A stretch of DNA of 64,000 nt from Aegilops tauschii subsp. strangulata (taxonomy: Eukaryota; Streptophyta; Magnoliopsida; Poales; Poaceae), in NCBI RefSeq assembly GCF_002575655.3, contig NC_053038.3:147452885-147516884 (forward strand). Reading direction: 5' to 3'. This document shows, piece by piece, positions 1 to 11,348 of this stretch. Numbering within the stretch: position 1 is the stretch's first letter; every line of letters begins with the position of its first letter. The notes beneath the pieces are model-generated. The model was not told the origin of the DNA. It was given only the letters and a program-made list of their open reading frames with translations, and did no database searches. The position numbers and the translations under genes are program-made.

Positions 1-684
1 CTCAAAAACCATCAGTTCACGAATGAGAGTTGCAAGACTTAACAAAATTACAGCACCCGACCCATATGAACCCGCTTGAAGACTATCAACCCATATGCTT
101 CTCCCCCTTTTGTCATCGAATGACCAAAAAGGAGTGAAGACATAGGGTGTCTAAGCGTTCCCCGGAGGTGTTGGTGAAGATGTTGGGGTAGCCGGGTCGA
201 CGGTGGAGTTGAGCGGTGCAGTCGGGCCTGATGCAGCATCTTTCATGCAGTGAAGCCACAACTAGTGAAGTGGTGTTGTCCTCCTCATCAATGACTCGAG
301 CAACAACAATTGGAGCAGACGATGATTAGTCAGAATCTTCAATGGATGGTGTAGGACGCCAACTTGCTGATTGCGGAGGCCCGGAGTCAAACTTGAATCT
401 TTCAGTGTAGCCATCTGTAGTGAGTTCATCTTTAGAACAGAGCAGAGTGAGGCTCTTCCAGTCACGCCGTCAGGCTTCATGTGCAACAAATGAGTTCTTT
501 GTGGAGAGGTTGCGAATACGATTGACATCCACAAGAAGACTTTGCATCTGACGCTTCATCCAGTCATGATGCCTATCATACTTCTAATGAAGAGAAACTA
601 GAAGTTCTCTGCCATTTAGGACACGAGCACGCTTCTGAGGCCTTTGAGGTACTGTGCTGGCAGTGGCATTAGTGTTAGCACGAT
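1..684 (-). pseudogene. Copia A antisense accessory ORF, downstream part (left of CACTA-1)
   Basis: Degraded coding sequence read on the minus strand. It continues the accessory ORF seen at 25972-29429: removing CACTA-1 joins the two halves across a GAT duplication. The minus-strand frames are short and broken by stops (for example near 230-260 and 535-580), so no protein is expected. The base style matches the right half, with frequent cttca/gaaga words. A cccccttttgtcat stretch near 105 looks like the non-coding end of the ORF. No catalytic motif is visible. The gene family is inferred from the right half. Confidence 0.6.
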
Positions 685-1195
685 CACTACAAAAAAATAC
701 ACTTCCGTGATGATACGTGTTTGTCACAGTAGGTCACGTTTTTTGTCATGCATGTACATCCATGACAAAGTTATGACAGAAGCAAGATAGTCATACCTGT
801 GCGGTCGTAGAAGTGTTCCATGACCTTACCAAAATTATCATCACGGAAGTGTCCACTTCCATGACGATAAATCGCGCGTCACAGAAGTGCTTTCGTCAAG
901 GGTGACCGACACGTGGCATCCACCGTAACGGAACGCCGTTAAGCTATTGGGTCGGGTTTTGGATCCGATAACCCGTTAACAGCCCCGACCAATGGGGATT
1001 TTCCACGTGTAAAATCATCATTGGCTGGAGGAAACACGTGTCGGCTCACCGTTGGGACAGATGTCATCCGCTCATTGGACCGAAGGCGCCTATGATACGG
1101 CGACACGTGGCACGGCCCAACAGAGGCCCATTCCTGTGAAAAGGCCGGCCCGTTTGACTTGGTCAAAAGGTGGCGGGCCGGCCCACGGAAAGCCT

Positions 1196-1700
1196 GTTAA
1201 CGGCCTGTTCGCATATAGCCCATTTACAGCCCGCTAACCCAGGGCCCGTTACGCCCTATCCGAATTAGGCCCAGTAGCGTCATCTGGGCTGTCCAATATG
1301 ATTCAGCCCGTTTTAACTTCCGGCCCATGTGTGGCCCATGACTTCTTTCGGCCCATATGAGGACCTTTGTAACTCTTGGCCCATTAACGGCCCGTGGTGA
1401 AACTGGCCCGTAATGAACAATGTATCACTTTATACCCATTAACGACCCGTTATTCCATTGGGCCGTTTCCAGCCCAAGTTATCTTTCGGCCTTCTCAGGG
1501 CCCATTGATTCTTGGGCTCATTTGCAGCATTCGGTTACATACGGCCCGTTACTGTCATTTTCTGCTTGTGGGCCAAATTCAGCCCGTCGTTACAGTCGCC
1601 CCGTTTGCGGACCATTAATACGTTGGGCTGTTTTCATGTCAAAAAAACCCGTTGGGCTGTTTTCATAGAGTTATCAAATACGGCCTATTAACGGCCCGTT
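1196..1700. repeat. CACTA-1 subterminal GGCCCGTT motif cluster
   Basis: Dense, irregularly spaced copies of GGCCCGTTA and its variants (ggcccattaacggcccg and similar) in both orientations. CACTA elements normally carry arrays of short subterminal motifs that bind the element-encoded DNA-binding protein. The position just inside the left terminus fits that role, but the binding function is inference. The block is GC-rich compared with the AT-rich sequence that follows after about 1930. Confidence 0.65.
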
Positions 1701-1744
1701 ATGGTCCACGAATAGTACGACCCATGATTGGCGAAATGATGATA

Positions 1745-1930
1745 CGCCCCGTAGAAGGCCCATGGATCCTACGGCCCATATCAGGCCCATGGATAGTACG
1801 GCCCGTAGAAGGCCCATGGACCCTACGGCCCGTAGAAGGCCCATGGACCCTAAGGCCCGTATAGAAGGCCGATGGATCCTACGGCCGGACGAAGGCCCAT
1901 GGATCATACGACCTGCAGGAGGCCCATGGT
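1745..1930. repeat. Subterminal minisatellite, ~27-29 bp unit, about seven copies
   Basis: Head-to-tail copies of a unit that reads approximately ggcccgtagaaggcccatgg followed by a short atcctac/accctac spacer. The copies differ by a few bases. Because the unit avoids stops, short ORFs of 60-90 codons appear on both strands with internally repeated peptides. I treat those as artefacts of the repeat. It probably extends the subterminal binding-site array of CACTA-1. Confidence 0.8.
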
Positions 1931-2104
1931 TACAACAGTCCGTGTGTTGCGACGATTATTTTGGCCTAGTTACCAAAAATAGGCTATTGTGGCCACTAGA
2001 AAAAACAGAAAAAGTACTGCAGTGACTACAAGCAAACAACTAAACAAGACAATAAGGAAATAAACAAGCAAGCAATTAACGCTAGCCTATTACCGCTATT
2101 ACAC

Positions 2105-2211
2105 ATATTACATCCACTGGGCATCAAAGTTCGCCACTAGTGCAAATATAGGGAACAAAGCAGCACATTACATACACTGGCCGTCAAAATTGGCCACCAG
2201 TGCAAATAAAT
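2105..2211. repeat. Two-copy direct repeat, ~60 bp
   Basis: A segment starting near acattacatccactgg and ending near agtgcaaata occurs at about 2105-2150 and again at about 2166-2211, with a handful of substitutions. It lies between the subterminal repeats and the 3' end of the minus-strand accessory gene. Confidence 0.7.
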
Positions 2212-2255
2212 GCGGCAGCAAAACAAGAGCATAACTGAAACAACTTCAGAAGAGC

Positions 2256-4460
2256 TCAAGAAACGTTATCCTGGGTATCCACCATGCTGGCAATAAGCTT
2301 AGCAAGCTGATTAGCTTTGTCCTGTTTGGCGCTAAAATCCTCCAACGCTTGCTGTTGCACCAGAAAGTATGCATCTGAATGCTCCAGGGACTTCCGCAGT
2401 CCTTCCACTTCTTGTCGTAGCACAGCTAATCGATGTCTTTCAGCTTGTAGTTGAGACTCAAGAAACCGAACTGATTCAGACAGTGAGTTTGAATAGCTTG
2501 TGCAAGCGGTAGTGGCCAGTAACTCGAACACTAAACGAAGACAGGACTTTGGGGTTGTCTCGCTGTCTTCAAGATAGTCTTCCTTAGCTGTTTTATCAGC
2601 TTTGTTGGAGACCAACAAGGATGTGTCACTATCCTGAACCTTATCTGCATTACTTCCTTTACCATTGCTTAATAAGGCACTCTTCCCCAATATTCTGTCA
2701 GCATTCTAAAAGAAGAAACAAGCAGACACATAACAAGTTTAGCATGTACTAGTATATGAAACTCATTTCGGTGAACCAGTTCATTAGTAAGGTGCACAGG
2801 ATTAAACTACCAAGTCATCTATTGCCAAGTACTAGTACATAATAAAAGCATCAAACAAACATATATCTATGTCCTATGGTCACTTCATTGTCTTGCCAAA
2901 TCAAAATAGAGACACGGTTCAAATCATATCAGTTCAAGACAAAGCAGCAGTGAAAGAATACAAAGCGTGGGAAACTACACGGCACAACAATATTTCAGAT
3001 GGCTACCACGGGTCTACATGTACAACAACACTATTGGCTCTGTTGTGATGCTAGTAATGTGCATGATATGAAAGTCAACTCTATACACAATTGAAATTGA
3101 AATCAACAGAGCTATTGATAAAAGCAAACCTGTTAAAGAAACATGCGTGAACATACCTGCTGTGCCATTGGAGTTTCGATTGGATCCTTCAATTTAAAAA
3201 TAAGTTTGTATGAGTAAATACAGTGATACAAGAGCAAAGCAATCATAGTTAAAAAAGGCGCGCCTAAGCGAGCGCTTAAGCGCGCCTAGGCTCGAGGCGT
3301 TGGCAAAACGCATTGCGCATAACTACGCATAATCTGTGCATAACTGCGCATAAGCATGCACTTTGGTCAGTAAAGTGCAAGGCGGTGGCAAAACGCACAA
3401 TTAACGCCTAGCGCTTTTTGAACTCTTATAGCAATGGAATCTTAAATTAGAACAGTTGTTCTTCAGGTTTAGGCACTTGTTCTACATGAACAGAGTACAG
3501 TAAGACGCAAGAATATAATACTAAAAAATAGAAAATGAGCTCATAGACCTTACCACATTCTTGGTTCGGCACCAGTACAGAACAACGCGTTCCCAGTCAG
3601 CGTCCAGTAAATGTATCTCAGGAGAACGTAAGGGAATTTGATGAGTTTCTTTGCCGGTGAAGTATGTTTTCTTCAGGTAATTCCGATACTGCCACCAAGC
3701 ATTCTTGAAGATAGCAGAGGTATTAGCACAGGTTACCTCATCCCGAGTTTCCAAATCGGTCCTTCTCTATAGAGAAAAATGGAAAATTTGCTGTATTATA
3801 ACCATCATGGAGGTAGGATGTATGGGACGAAGCAAAGTAATTGCCATGAATAACATTACTTACACATAACTCCTGGACAAACACCTGCAACTGGCATTTT
3901 CCTTCATCTTCAGCATAATATTTCCAAGATGGGAAGATACGCACATACGATTTAACAACATCAAATGCGATAGATGCTAAACTACGACTAGCTGGTTGTG
4001 CTTCCTCCACATGAATAGGCGTACTAACTGGTGGAGTTGGGGTTCACCGTGATAGTACTGGCCCTTTGGGCACTGGAGCTGCCTTACTAACTGCTCTTGT
4101 TTGGGAGCTCTGTGGTGGAGATGGTGCTGTGTCAACAGGAACTGGGTTACTATCGGCTGGGGTTGGGGTTAGATTGGGTGAAGCTGGTTCTCTGTCCATC
4201 GCAGTAGGGGTACAATCTGCGAGAGTTTGGGTTATGTGTGGTAGGGCTGGTTCTTGTGCATGTACAACCGGGGTGCTATCTCCACCAAGAGGTAGCACTG
4301 TTTTATTTGAAGACCGTGTTTTTAGTCCGCTAGATACTGGCATCACCCGCTCCAATTCAAATGGCTGATAAACAGGAAACATAGTTGAATGTACAGACAT
4401 TGTATGAGAGAAACATGCAATAGATAGTGTGGAAAAAAGAGGGCATGAAATAGTTGACAT
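2256..4460 (-). pseudogene. CACTA-1 accessory transposase gene (Transposase_24/En-Spm-like), multi-exon, decayed
   Basis: Minus-strand exon-like blocks, read from the right. First is a Pro/Thr/Ser-rich block (4460-4044). Next is a block containing FPSWKYYAEDEGKCQLQV (4010-3870). Then comes a block with the pattern WWQYRNYLKKTYF...DWERVVLYWCRTKNVV (about 3755-3545). A tiny block near 3190-3150 precedes a 144-residue C-terminal block (2690-2256) rich in heptads, predicted coiled coil (about residues 65-135). This order resembles the plant Ptta/En/Spm accessory protein family, thought to bind element ends rather than cut DNA. Frames do not join without stops (for example near 4041) and exact splice sites are uncertain. 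The family call is by pattern only. Confidence 0.55.
3250..3415. repeat. GC-rich palindromic patch inside an intron of the accessory gene
   Basis: A self-complementary stretch around gcgagcgcttaagcgcgcct is followed by repeats of gcataactgcgcataa, in otherwise AT-rich intron-like DNA. The core around cgcttaagcg is a perfect palindrome. It could be a small mobile fragment or a hairpin-forming insertion. I see no clear target duplication. Confidence 0.4.
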
Positions 4461-5460
4461 GTATATTGTTTAACTGAAACGGATAGCATGACATAATTTC
4501 ACATATATGATGTCTATCTAAACTGGATAGCATAGCATAAAAAAATTCAAAGATATGATGAATTACTAAACAGGATCGCATGACATAATTCACCTACATG
4601 TTATCTAAGTAATCAGGATCGCATCATTTAATTCACATATGTGATTTATTTGCTAAACAGAGGGCATTCGATATGATGTCTGAACTAAGAACATGGTGTT
4701 GAATATTGTGTATATGATGTCTAAACTATGCAATGCAAGACACCGTATGCATGATATGAGCAGTATAACCATGCCAAGTTAGAGCATACACCTCAGTGGG
4801 GGAATAGGACTAGTCATCTGTCTCTGAATCCATCTCCGAGGAGCTATCGGGACCCAACAAGAGATCTGCTTCGACAGGTAGCACTGTCTGCTCTGAAGGC
4901 CTTGTTTTCACTCCAGATTTTTCCATCTCCCACCCAAATGGCTGATTCACAGGAAGAGTAGTTTAATGTACAAACATTTTCGACAAATGGAAATGTAATG
5001 AAGAAAAGGATGGGCAAGATATCATTCAAATATATGATGCCTGGTTAAACAGGATGGCATTGCACATTTCACATATAATATGGCTGGCTAAAAGACATGA
5101 GACTGCATAATTCCCATCTATGATATAGAAACTAAACAGGTGGCATTACAGAACATGTCTAAACTAAGCAGATGACATATATGATGTCAAAAGTAGGCAC
5201 TGCAAGGCAACATATGCATGATATGACTAACATCATCATGCCAAGGTAGAGCAAACACCTTGGGGGGTAAATAGGAGTGGTCAGCGGCGTCTGAATCCGC
5301 CTCAGAACAGATATCTTCCTCTGGATTACAATCTAGAGAGGGGTGGCGAGGGTTTGCCATTGAACCCACCATGGAGCGATGTCTGCATGACATTGTATTG
5401 CCGCGCAAAACTCTTCTCTTTTTCTCTACATGTTCAGCATGACTGTGTACAATATCTGAC
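4290..5460 (-). repeat. Three-fold duplicated exon-intron unit upstream of the accessory gene
   Basis: Three diverged copies of one pattern. It consists of an exon-like stretch (ggtagcactgt...aatggctgat near 4290-4370 and 4876-4950), then an AT-rich intron-like stretch with irregular ~55 bp repeats of ggatagcatgacata/atatgatgtct. It ends at a junction atgcatgatatga...catgccaag...gagcatacacct (4750-4795 and 5215-5265). The minus-strand peptides after the junctions are acidic in at least two copies (SEADSDAADHSY; SSEMDSETDD). The layout suggests internal tandem duplication of 5' exons of the accessory gene. Confidence 0.55.
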
Positions 5461-5559
5461 ATGCATACGAAAAAAATATGGTGAGATTATGTAAGGAGAG
5501 CATGCAGAAATTTAGAGTGATGGTAACAACCAGTGGATCGACGTTTTTCCGTTGAACCA

Positions 5560-7250
5560 AAATAGCCCTAATGGATCGACGTGAATGTATAGTAATAAGT
5601 GATGCAACAAGTGTACAACCTCTTTGCCGTAGCCATGTCGACCTCAGCATCATTGGGTTGGTCGCTGAAGCAGTTGAGGCAGAGGTGGCTGTCGGAGGTG
5701 TGGAGGGAGATCTGAGGAATCTGTAGACGGCATCTAGGGCACTGCTCTGTTGTGATGGATCGTTCTGTCGTTGGAGCAGCTCCGGTGAGCCGTAAGACGT
5801 CAAGGCTGAAGCAGCACAAGACAGACATCGTCAATCTCAAGTGGGATTCTAATAGCATCTCCAATAGATGATGTAAAATGGATGTAAAATTAACATCACC
5901 AAAAACCACCTGACTACAACAGATGAGGTAAAAACTGTTGACTCTGAACTTAACTGTCGAAACTGAAATTTACTGTGGAATCTGAATGCTACTGTCGAAA
6001 CTGAACGCAATGGTAGCAGAGAGGCACTTGACATGTAGTTTAGGGAGGGCCTGCAGTTCATCTTCAACCTGCACCCCCCTGAGCCGCCAGCCACCACCGG
6101 CCGAACCGCTGGCCCCAGCGCCGCCTCGCCGCCCCGAGACAACTCGCCACCGCCGCCCCGGCCAGCCCTCTAAGCCCCCCGCCCCACCCTGAACCCTAAG
6201 ATAGATAGTGGGGTACCTCTCCGGCGAGCCCCCGTCCCCGCTGCGGGTGGTTCTTCCTTAACTCCGGCGAGCCCTCCAACCCCTGAAAATCGACTGACCC
6301 AAAAGTCGATTCAGTCGACTGAAGTGTGGCTTAATCGGAGCAGAGCAGCAGCACGAGCGAGGGGGAGAGCAGCAGCTGCAGCTGGGCGAGCGAGCGATCG
6401 AGCGAGCGAGAGCCAGAGCAGCAGCGGCATATCCGGCTGGTATGGACGCCGCCGCTGAAGGGGCCTCGCACTGGGGGAGAGCCGCCGTGGAGATGTCGCC
6501 CGCGGCGCCGGCTTCAAGGTAGCCGCTCCATGGGGGTGCGGGATGGAGCACCGTCGGTGCCGGGAGGTCGAGTTAAGGAGAAGGTGCGATGCAATGAGTG
6601 TACAACCTCTTTGGTGGCGCCGAGTAGGCCTCGGCTTCGTCCGAGGTGTCGGTGAGGATGTTGCGGTTCCGGTGGAGCAGGTTAAGGCGGCGCTGTGGGG
6701 ATGGAGCAGCCGCGATAGACGAGGCGATCGTCGGAGCAGCTCCTTGGAGGTGGAGGACGGGGCGGTTGAACCGGCGGGACGGCGAGATGGACGACGGATC
6801 CTCATCCGGGGAGGTGGACGAGGGACGTCGAGCTATTGCGGTGGACGTCGTCGTCGGGGAAGAGGCTCCGGCTGGGCAGTGGTGATGTGGCGGACGGAGG
6901 AGGGTGGGGTTTCGCGGCTGGAGCGGAGAGGTTATGGCGGCCTGGGATTTCGAATGACGAAGAGGGGGCGATGGGAGGGGGTGAAGCATGACTTAGGACG
7001 CGCTTGTCCAAAATGTAGGGTGTGTTACAAAAGTACCCCCCACCGATTTGAACTAGCGGCCCTTTCGGCTCAGGGTTAGAAGGGGGACTTCGCGTGTCGA
7101 GATTTGGCAGCTGGAGGGAGTTTTCGCGCATGTTGTAATTTCGGGATAGCAAGGCGCGGGTTGTGAAGGCGCCAGTTTTGGGAGCACGATATCTGAATTT
7201 TCGGGATATAACAAGACGCGGGGTGAATTTTAGGGACTAGGCTAACGTGT
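5560..7250 (-). other. GC-rich 5' region of the CACTA-1 accessory gene, first exon duplicated
   Basis: GC-rich, trinucleotide-biased DNA with overlapping open frames on both strands, so frame openness is not evidence of coding. Two blocks share a minus-strand pattern: 5800-5610 and 6850-6580 both contain a GAAPT peptide, a long Ser/Thr/Pro-rich stretch and a shared KRLYT.CI end in one frame, with QRGCTL in the other. This suggests that a promoter-proximal exon was duplicated. The 6300-6430 part has gagcgagcgag-type simple sequence typical of plant 5' UTRs. No domain is recognised. Confidence 0.45.
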
Positions 7251-7387
7251 AGTAATATTGTACCTGTACGTACCAAATCAATTCGCACTTCCCTCAACCA
7301 AAAAGAAAACAAAAAAAATAAAACTATTCACACCACACAAAGAGAGAGTCTTGCCCCGTTTTACTATACAAATGCTATTCAAAGCTA

Positions 7388-7624
7388 CTCCCTCCTTCCA
7401 TCTATATAGGGCCTAATGCGTTTTTCGATACTAACTTTGACCAAATATTAGAGCAATGATATATGACATGCAACTTACACAAAGCACACCATTAAATTCG
7501 TCTGTGAAAGGTTCTTTCAATGATATAATTTTCACATTGTGCATGTCATGTACTATTAATCTTGTCAACAGTCAAAGGCGGTCTTAAAAATCTCATTACA
7601 CCCTATATAGATGGAAGGAGGGAG
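7388..7624. mobile_element. Stowaway (Tc1/Mariner) MITE, 237 bp
   Basis: The terminal inverted repeats begin ctccctccttccatctatat on the left and are mirrored by atatagatggaaggagggag on the right. Both ends are flanked by TA (7386-7387 and 7625-7626), the Stowaway target duplication. There is no coding capacity. A 62-codon-scale ORF starting at the right TIR is incidental. It is nested in CACTA-1. Confidence 0.92.
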
Positions 7625-7626
7625 TA

Positions 7627-9480
7627 TGAATCCATCTTATGTCCGATTAATTTTTTTCGCTTGTTGTATAATGCATGTAACCTACTCATACCAACATTTT
7701 AGTGCATTCCAAATGTCTATACTACCGCTGCAATTCGAACTAAATTTGAATTCGTTTCTCTATTTCAATAAGAATCTACAATCACGATTGTTGCCAACTT
7801 CAACCATCATAGTTTCCTTGCTATCCGCCAGATATAAATCGGACGGCCTATAATGCAGGATGGCAGGCACACCATCATCAACAACTCCATTTTTTATAAG
7901 AGTAGAGATAAAATATATTAAATGTAGTATAACATGTTCATAACCACACCATGTGTATCACCCTTATATATATTCACACATGTGTCGGTTTGAAACACTA
8001 TGATAAATTCTTCAAATATCCGAATTCGCTTTTTATAATGAAGTATATATGATCTCTATTCATCTTTTACACCCACACAACCCTCTTATCTTTGTAGCTA
8101 GTGCTAACTCTCTTGTGCATGCACACGCCCGCATCCCTCTCACCCTCCCTCAGCATTCTCTAGCTCCATCGCGCAAATTCGTCTTTTCACTTCAGGTCGT
8201 TCACCCACGGTGTGTGTAGGCCCCCCAGCTCCTTCTTTACGGCACCACATCGATCGATATGCCTCTCTAGCCAGGTGTGCCTAGCACAAACACAAGCTTC
8301 CCCTCTTCTCTTGTCACCGTCCATGCCTCACTCCCACCACTCTTTTCGTCGTTCTCGTACTCGCACACTCCTCCCCCCTCGATATAGTATGCCTCTCGTA
8401 CCACCTCCTACATGCATCCCTCTCTCTCTATCCTTCTCCTCGTGCCTCATTTGCTTCTAACACACACATGCATGTACCGATCGATCTCCCAACATATACC
8501 TAGATCGACTTTAACTACCCCCCCATCGATCGACGTACCTCACAAGTTATGTCTCTCCTTTCTCTAACAAAGGGCGATTGATCTTCCTATGTAGTTACGT
8601 CTGCTTACCACAGCCAGATCGTCCCCCTTCATCATTCGTGCATGCCTCCTGACCCGTCTCTCACACGCACATGCACAGACAACAAGCAGCCATCTCCTCT
8701 CTTATTGATATTGCGGGCGTGCCCTCTGTTTGTCTAGCAAGCCTATCCCACCATTTGTTAGAAGCAACTCCACTACCACCCCCTCCAACACTCTAGCTCT
8801 GTCTCTCTCCCAACCTTATTCCTCTCCTGCACATATGCATGGATGCCGATCGATCTCCCTTAATACATGAGGCAGATCGATCTCCTTAATACATGAGGTA
8901 GGCCTCTCTCCTCCTCCACACATATACCAGCCATTGTACCTCTATAGTTAATTGGGCCTCCCTCTTCCCCCACCACACACCGATAGTCGAGCGCTGCAGG
9001 TAGGTATCCATGCCACAGAGACAAACTGCACATGTTCCATCTCACGTTCCAGTAGGCCAGCCACTCTATATCTTTGACGTGGGCACACACAAATTCGATG
9101 GCACTCTTTATCGATCATGCGCGCACACACACAAACACATCATCCCTCTCTTTGATTCTATGGACACCTCAAGCCGATGATACCTCCACTCTCTTCTCGT
9201 GGATCGCCCCCTCTATATATATGTTATATCCAGGACTCTATTTCACACACATTGCATATGTTACATTTTTGATTGACCCCCCCCCCCAAAAACTCTCAAG
9301 AACCCACACACTATATCTCTCTAGGTTTGTATCTCTCTCACACAACCCCACGTAGGTGGTGTACGTATACAAGAAGAGAATAGATGCACCATGCACGTAC
9401 TCATGCTTCGTGCCCAGCCACACCCGCGCGGGTACACGGTGGAGCTCATTTCTTTATGAAATGGCAGCCCACGTGCTAAT
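7627..9480. other. No gene seen: pyrimidine-rich low-complexity DNA
   Basis: From about 8040 to 9370 the plus strand is rich in C, T and A and poor in G, with recurring cacaca, catgca, ctctct and gatcgatc words. A ~30 bp duplication (gatcgatctcc...taatacatgagg) lies at about 8848-8900, and a run of eleven C lies near 9280. Short ORFs on either strand lack any recognisable domain. The strand asymmetry is notable but unexplained. It separates the accessory-gene part of CACTA-1 from the repeated modules that start near 9.5 kb. Confidence 0.5.
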
Positions 9481-9486
9481 TTGAAC

Positions 9487-10850
9487 GCCTGTAGCGGTTG
9501 TTTACCTAGGGAGGTCGTGTACCACGCATGCACGAAACAAAGTTCGACTTGACGCGTTGCCGCGTTATTTTTAAATAAAGTTATAGCGCTCAATGGCATG
9601 TACACAGAATATAAAACGATTTTTATGGAGAAGAAGGTAGTCCGCTCACTATATACAATGGAGCCTGCCTGCCTGGTTTGTCGCTCTTCAGAGTATCTCA
9701 CACAAGGCTGCGTGGCCTCTCTCTCTCTCTCACCGTTGGTCACTGATCCGGCCGCATCCTGTCCGCCGGGGGAAAGGGAGTGCGGTGGCCTCTCTCTCAC
9801 CGTTGGTCGCTGATCCGGCCGCATCCCGTCCGCCGAGGGAAAGGGAGTGCGGTGGCCTCTCTCTCTCACCGTTGGTCACTGATCCGGCCGCATCCCGTCT
9901 GCCGGGGGAAAGGGAGGAAGTGCATCGTTTCTCTGTTTGACGGCGCCGAGGCAGCACGTCCCGATCTGCGGTACACGCCGTTCTCTCTGACCAAGCTCCG
10001 GCACGGCAGGGCCTACGCCACCTGCTCGTGGATTCCGCCCGCCGCCGCTCACCTAGTTACATCCCGACGACCTCCAGGTATCCTCTCCGGCCTTGCTCCA
10101 CTGCCCGTCTTCCCCCGTCGCTGCATGTGGATCTTCCATAGTTCTTTGCCCAAAACGTAGCTCGTCCGGCGTACTTTCCATATTGCATTCTCGTCCTCAC
10201 ACTGTTTTAGACAAACACAACCGTGTTGTTATCTTCCCTTAGGACAAGGAATATGCTTCTTTTTTGTCGTCGCATGTGTCATCAACTGTTATTGGCCAGT
10301 AATTGTTTCCTTTCTACTCGTTGCTATTGCGACCTTTTGGTGAACTGCACAAATCACTTTTTTCTTAAGAGTGTTTTGTGCAGTTGTACTAAAATGTCAC
10401 ACGGGCAACGTCTCTACATTTCAGTGCGACTGCACAAAGGGAGATTGGTTTTGCTCTATTTTCCTCATCCAACTTAGAGCCTAATCTTCTCCAACTAGTT
10501 AGTCTTAAGAGAGACTGCAAAGGTGACCGGCTTCTATTTGTGTGTTTATTGTTTCATCAGCAGTCCTCTATTATCGTAATCACACTTAGTATCTTTGGAA
10601 CAGGGACGCTCAGCTCTATTTTACTGGAACTGCACAAAATGATCAGAATGTGTTGCATGCTCCAGACAACTACTTTTTTCCCAACATGCCTTGTTGATTT
10701 AGATAGAGCTAGGGGGACGTTGCTGCCAATGAAAGCATGGATCAATTTTAATTTAACACCTTCTCACAACTCTGTCTTCAGTTGTGATGTAATTATTAGC
10801 TTTGATCAGCTAATAATTGACATGCATTAGCAAGGAAGTTAGTTTTTTAT
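9487..10850 (+). other. Repeated transcription-unit-like module, copy 1
   Basis: First of four to five diverged copies (others near 13.3, 14.9, 16.4 and 18.6 kb). Landmarks in order: a block cggttgtttacct...gtgtaccacgc (9494-9530); a TATA-like block aatataaaacgatttttatgg (about 9606) with ctatatac 40 bp on; ctctctc...gatccggccgcatcc (9718-9912, itself triplicated); a 5' splice-like site ccag|gtatcc at 10077/10078; a 3' splice-like site aacag|ggacgctcag at 10603/10604; the core attttactggaactgcac ending near 10637; and a tail cttctcacaactctgtcttc (10762). No long ORF spans it. Exon/intron reading is inference. One frame of the core gives SILLELHK, similar in the other copies. Confidence 0.5.
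9722..9917. repeat. Three-copy minisatellite, 67-69 bp unit
   Basis: The block caccgttggt...gatccggccgcatcc...ccgggggaaagggag repeats at 9731, 9798 and 9867, with a few changes between units. It corresponds to a block present once, more diverged, in module copy 3 (15,045-15,090), so the triplication is local to copy 1. It lies in the exon-1-like part of that module. Confidence 0.9.
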
Positions 10851-11039
10851 TGTTTTCGAAAGAGCATCGATGGCAAGACACGCGAAACAAAAGCTGAAAG
10901 CTCACACCATTGTACAATTTCATGTCGCTGGAAAATTATTTGTATAGTACGTCAATTATGCAAACAAATGATGGAAGCTTGATAGCATTGCCAGAAGCCT
11001 CTTCATCATCCGGGTCCATGGGCCATGCACAAAATTATA

Positions 11040-11346
11040 CTCCTTCGTTCCTAAATATTTGTCTTTTTACAAATTTCAAACGGGCATATTTTAGAGTGTA
11101 GATTCACTCATTTTGCTTCGTATGTGTACTCCCTCCGTTCCTAAATATTCTATTCGTCTTTCTAGAGATTTCAACAAGTGACTACATATGGAGCAAAATG
11201 AGTGAATCTACACTCTAAAATATGTCTATATACATCCGTATGTGCCAGTCCATTTGAAATCTCTAAAAAGACAAATATTTGAGTAGTCACTCGTTGAAAT
11301 CTCTAGAAAGACAAATACTCCGGAGTATATTTAAGAACCGAGGGGG
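11040..11346. mobile_element. Stowaway MITE, outer copy, split by a second MITE
   Basis: The left end begins ctccttcgttcctaaatatt and the right end runs to ttaagaaccgaggggg, with TA flanks at 11038-11039 and 11347-11348. The left arm (11040-11126) and right arm (11286-11346) are the two sides of one element. The middle is filled by a related MITE in the opposite orientation (11129-11283). Internal text such as agagtgtagattcactcatt appears inverted in the inner copy. The right TIR has drifted. Confidence 0.82.
11129..11283. mobile_element. Stowaway MITE, inner copy, nested in the outer MITE
   Basis: It begins ctccctccgttcctaaatat and is flanked by TA at 11127-11128 and 11284-11285. The right TIR is truncated: the copy stops at aaatatttgag instead of running to the usual ggagggag. 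It is in the reverse orientation to the outer MITE and shares the atgagtgaatctacactcta segment with it. A Stowaway inserting into its own kin at a TA is easy to read here. Confidence 0.8.
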
Positions 11347-11348
11347 TA

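Noticed and set aside
1652..2025. 70-87 codon ORFs with repeated peptide in the CACTA-1 left end
   Set aside because: Products of the 27-29 bp subterminal minisatellite.
6311..7079. Overlapping 160-180 codon ORFs on both strands
   Set aside because: GC-rich composition opens all frames; no domain, kept only as 5' region of the CACTA accessory gene.
9275..9300. Run of eleven C as a possible polypurine tract of an LTR element
   Set aside because: No TG...CA LTR or coding domains nearby.
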